This document shows positions 4,293 through 6,050 of a DNA stretch of 6,050 nt, one piece after another (positions within the stretch are counted from its first letter, which is position 1; every line of letters begins with the position of its first letter). The notes under the pieces are model-generated. The model was not told the DNA's origin and did not search any database. It saw nothing but the letters and a program-made list of their open reading frames with translations. The position numbers and the translations under genes were made by a program. This stretch comes from Hyphomicrobiaceae bacterium (GTDB taxonomy: Bacteria; Pseudomonadota; Alphaproteobacteria; Rhizobiales; HXMU1428-3): NCBI GenBank assembly GCA_028285025.1, contig JANQQH010000158.1:1-6050 (forward strand). The letters run 5' to 3'.

Positions 4293-6050
4293 TCAAGCGT
4301 CCGCTTTGTCTTTTTGAGCTGCCTGTTGCTGCAACCACAGCCCAGCATACACACCGCCCTGGTCCACCAAGTCTGCATGCATGCCTCGTTCCACAATCTC
4401 CCCTTGGTCCAAAACCAAAATTTCATCTGCATGTGTCACAGTAGAAAGCCGATGTGCAATGACCAAACTGGTACGCTCCCGGCTAACCTGATCAAGCGCG
4501 CCTTGAATTTCTTTTTCCGTATAGCTGTCAAGCGCACTGGTGGCCTCATCAAGCATCATAATTGGCGGAGCTTTTAAAATGGTACGCGCAATCGCAACAC
4601 GTTGTTTCTCACCGCCTGATAATTTCAAACCGCGCTCACCAACCATGGTGTCATAACCCTCAGGCAATTTTTGGATGAACCCATCAATCTGCGCCAATTT
4701 AGCCGCCTCATATACCTCTTCTTGAGACGCCTCAGGGCGCCCATAAGCAATGTTATAATAAAGCGTATCATTAAACAGCACTGTGTCTTGCGGCACCATA
4801 CCAATGGCCGCCCGTAGGCTTTTTTGTGTGACTGTTGAAATATCTTGCCCGTCAATCAAAATCTTACCATCCATTACATCATAAAACCGAAACAGCGCCC
4901 GCGAAATGGTCGACTTACCCGCCCCCGATGGGCCTACAATCGCTGTCATCTTGCCAGCCGGCACTTTAAAGCTAACGCCCTTTAAGATCGGGCGAGCAGG
5001 GTCATAAGCAAAGCCCACATTATCAAAAACAATCTCGCCCTTACTAACCCTTAAAGGCTTTGCATCAGACCCATCAACAATTTCAGGATATTGATCGAGC
5101 AAGGAAAACATATTTTCCAAATCCACCAACCCTTGGCGAATTTCACGGTAAACCATGCCTAAAAAATTCAGCGGAATTTGCAATTGAATAAGCAGCGCAT
5201 TGACCATAACAAAATCACCCAAAGTCAACTGCTTATTGGCCACATCATTAGCTGCCATGAGCATCACAACCGTTAGCCCAATTGTAAAGATCGCAGCCTG
5301 GCCCGCATTAAGCACACCAAGGGACGTAAAAGTGCGAATGGCTGCCCGTTCATAACCCGCCATCACCTTGTCATAGCGCGTGGCTTCTAACTCTTCATTG
5401 CCAAAATATTTGATGGTTTCATAATTTAGCAAACTATCAACCGCTTTAGAGCCCGCCTCATTATCGGACAGATTCATATCCCGGCGAATAACAATACGCC
5501 AATCACTGGCCTTTTTGGTGAAATAAAGATAAACCGTAACTGTAATCAGTAATACCAACAAATAGGGCCATCCAAACATCACCGCAAAAATGCTAAACAC
5601 CAAAACCAATTCCAAAAGAGTTGGGATAAATTGCAACACCCCCATACGAATGATCAACTCAATCGCAGTATTGGCCCGCGAGACCACCCGGTTTAATTCC
5701 CCCGTGCGACGCTCCATATGAAAACGCAATGACAAATTGTGCAAATGAGAAAAAGTGGCAACCGATAACGCGCGCACCGCATTTTGCCCAACGCTAATAA
5801 ACAACCCATCCCGCAACGCATTAAACACTATCATCATGATCCGGCCCATGCCGTACGCCACAATCAGCATCACCGGCACAAGCCCCAAAGCAAGCATAGC
5901 AGAAGAGCTAGAAAGCCCATCAAGTTCATTCACAGCCGCTTTATAAGCAAAGGGAACGGAAACGGTAATGAATTTGGCCGCAATCAAAGCAAGAAAGGCC
6001 AACACCACTTTAAGACGCAAATCAAACCGATCTTTAGGCCAAGCAAAAGG
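4293..6050 (-). CDS. atm1: Atm1/ABCB7-type ABC exporter, fused permease and ATPase, 5' end outside window
   Basis: Half-transporter with an N-terminal membrane domain and a C-terminal ATPase; it works as a homodimer in the inner membrane. 585 residues are visible. The frame stays open to base 6050 and begins PFAWPKDRFDL, matching the pre-TM1 region of Atm1 proteins, so only a short N-terminus is missing. The codon at 6020 is an internal TTG, not a start. In visible numbering, family-typical membrane-domain segments are DNEAG..AVDSLLNYETIKYF at about 196-216 and QIPLNFLGMVYREIRQ at 291-306, near the glutathione-binding cavity of characterised Atm1 proteins. ATPase motifs: Walker A GPSGAGKST (373-381), Q-loop Q421, signature LSGGE (477-481), Walker B IMMLDE (497-502) and H533. 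All are intact. Related proteins export glutathione conjugates or glutathione-linked sulfur/metal species; the exact substrate here is inferred. The TGA stop lies 101 bp before the psd GTG. Confidence 0.93.
   Translation of the reverse strand, partial: PFAWPKDRFDLRLKVVLAFLALIAAKFITVSVPFAYKAAVNELDGLSSSSAMLALGLVPVMLIVAYGMGRIMMIVFNALRDGLFISVGQNAVRALSVATFSHLHNLSLRFHMERRTGELNRVVSRANTAIELIIRMGVLQFIPTLLELVLVFSIFAVMFGWPYLLVLLITVTVYLYFTKKASDWRIVIRRDMNLSDNEAGSKAVDSLLNYETIKYFGNEELEATRYDKVMAGYERAAIRTFTSLGVLNAGQAAIFTIGLTVVMLMAANDVANKQLTLGDFVMVNALLIQLQIPLNFLGMVYREIRQGLVDLENMFSLLDQYPEIVDGSDAKPLRVSKGEIVFDNVGFAYDPARPILKGVSFKVPAGKMTAIVGPSGAGKSTISRALFRFYDVMDGKILIDGQDISTVTQKSLRAAIGMVPQDTVLFNDTLYYNIAYGRPEASQEEVYEAAKLAQIDGFIQKLPEGYDTMVGERGLKLSGGEKQRVAIARTILKAPPIMMLDEATSALDSYTEKEIQGALDQVSRERTSLVIAHRLSTVTHADEILVLDQGEIVERGMHADLVDQGGVYAGLWLQQQAAQKDKADA

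Noticed and set aside
4121..4444. 107-codon plus-strand open frame spanning the exporter-psd gap
   Set aside because: Most of it is antisense to psd and the exporter C-terminus; no ribosome site and no recognisable domain.
6018..6020. TTG at 6020 as the start of the ABC exporter
   Set aside because: The frame stays open to the window edge and the upstream residues (WPKDRFDL) match the region before TM1 in Atm1 proteins, so the gene is truncated by the window and not short.
1..6050. CRISPR arrays, insertion sequences, tRNA/rRNA genes, defence or toxin-antitoxin systems
   Set aside because: No regularly spaced repeats, transposase, terminal inverted repeats, cloverleaf or small paired ORFs were visible; the space is filled by housekeeping-type genes.

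Overview
The window looks like ordinary chromosomal sequence from an alphaproteobacterium of moderate GC, roughly mid-40s percent by eye. The lineage is inferred from protein character: an Atm1/ABCB7-type exporter, a short-form phosphatidylserine decarboxylase, a Bacillus-type (CDP-alcohol phosphotransferase) phosphatidylserine synthase and an ECHDC3-like crotonase. A free-living, possibly marine, low-GC member such as a Rhodospirillales-like lineage is plausible, but the genus cannot be read from this sequence.

Layout, right to left on the minus strand. An Atm1-type ABC exporter runs in from the right edge, with its N-terminus outside the window. It is followed by psd (phosphatidylserine decarboxylase) and pssA (CDP-diacylglycerol-serine O-phosphatidyltransferase). 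Together psd and pssA make phosphatidylethanolamine from CDP-diacylglycerol and serine. pssA meets an OsmC-family peroxidase-like gene tail to tail, and the two TAA stops share a single TTAA. The OsmC gene is the only plus-strand gene. It is divergent from a second minus-strand pair, an ECHDC3-like enoyl-CoA hydratase-family gene followed seven bases later by dusA (tRNA-dihydrouridine synthase A). The 152-bp gap at 1872-2023 must hold the promoters for both divergent units.

Coding density is very high. No gap without a gene exceeds about 150 bp. I see no tRNA, rRNA, CRISPR array, insertion sequence, attachment site or convincing rho-independent terminator. The plus strand has more C than G even inside the plus-strand gene, which fits the minus strand being the leading replication strand.

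I found no convincing undescribed system. The points most worth a second look are: the crotonase lacks both canonical catalytic glutamates; the exporter sits directly upstream of the two PE-synthesis genes; and several starts (psd, pssA, dusA) are open to question.
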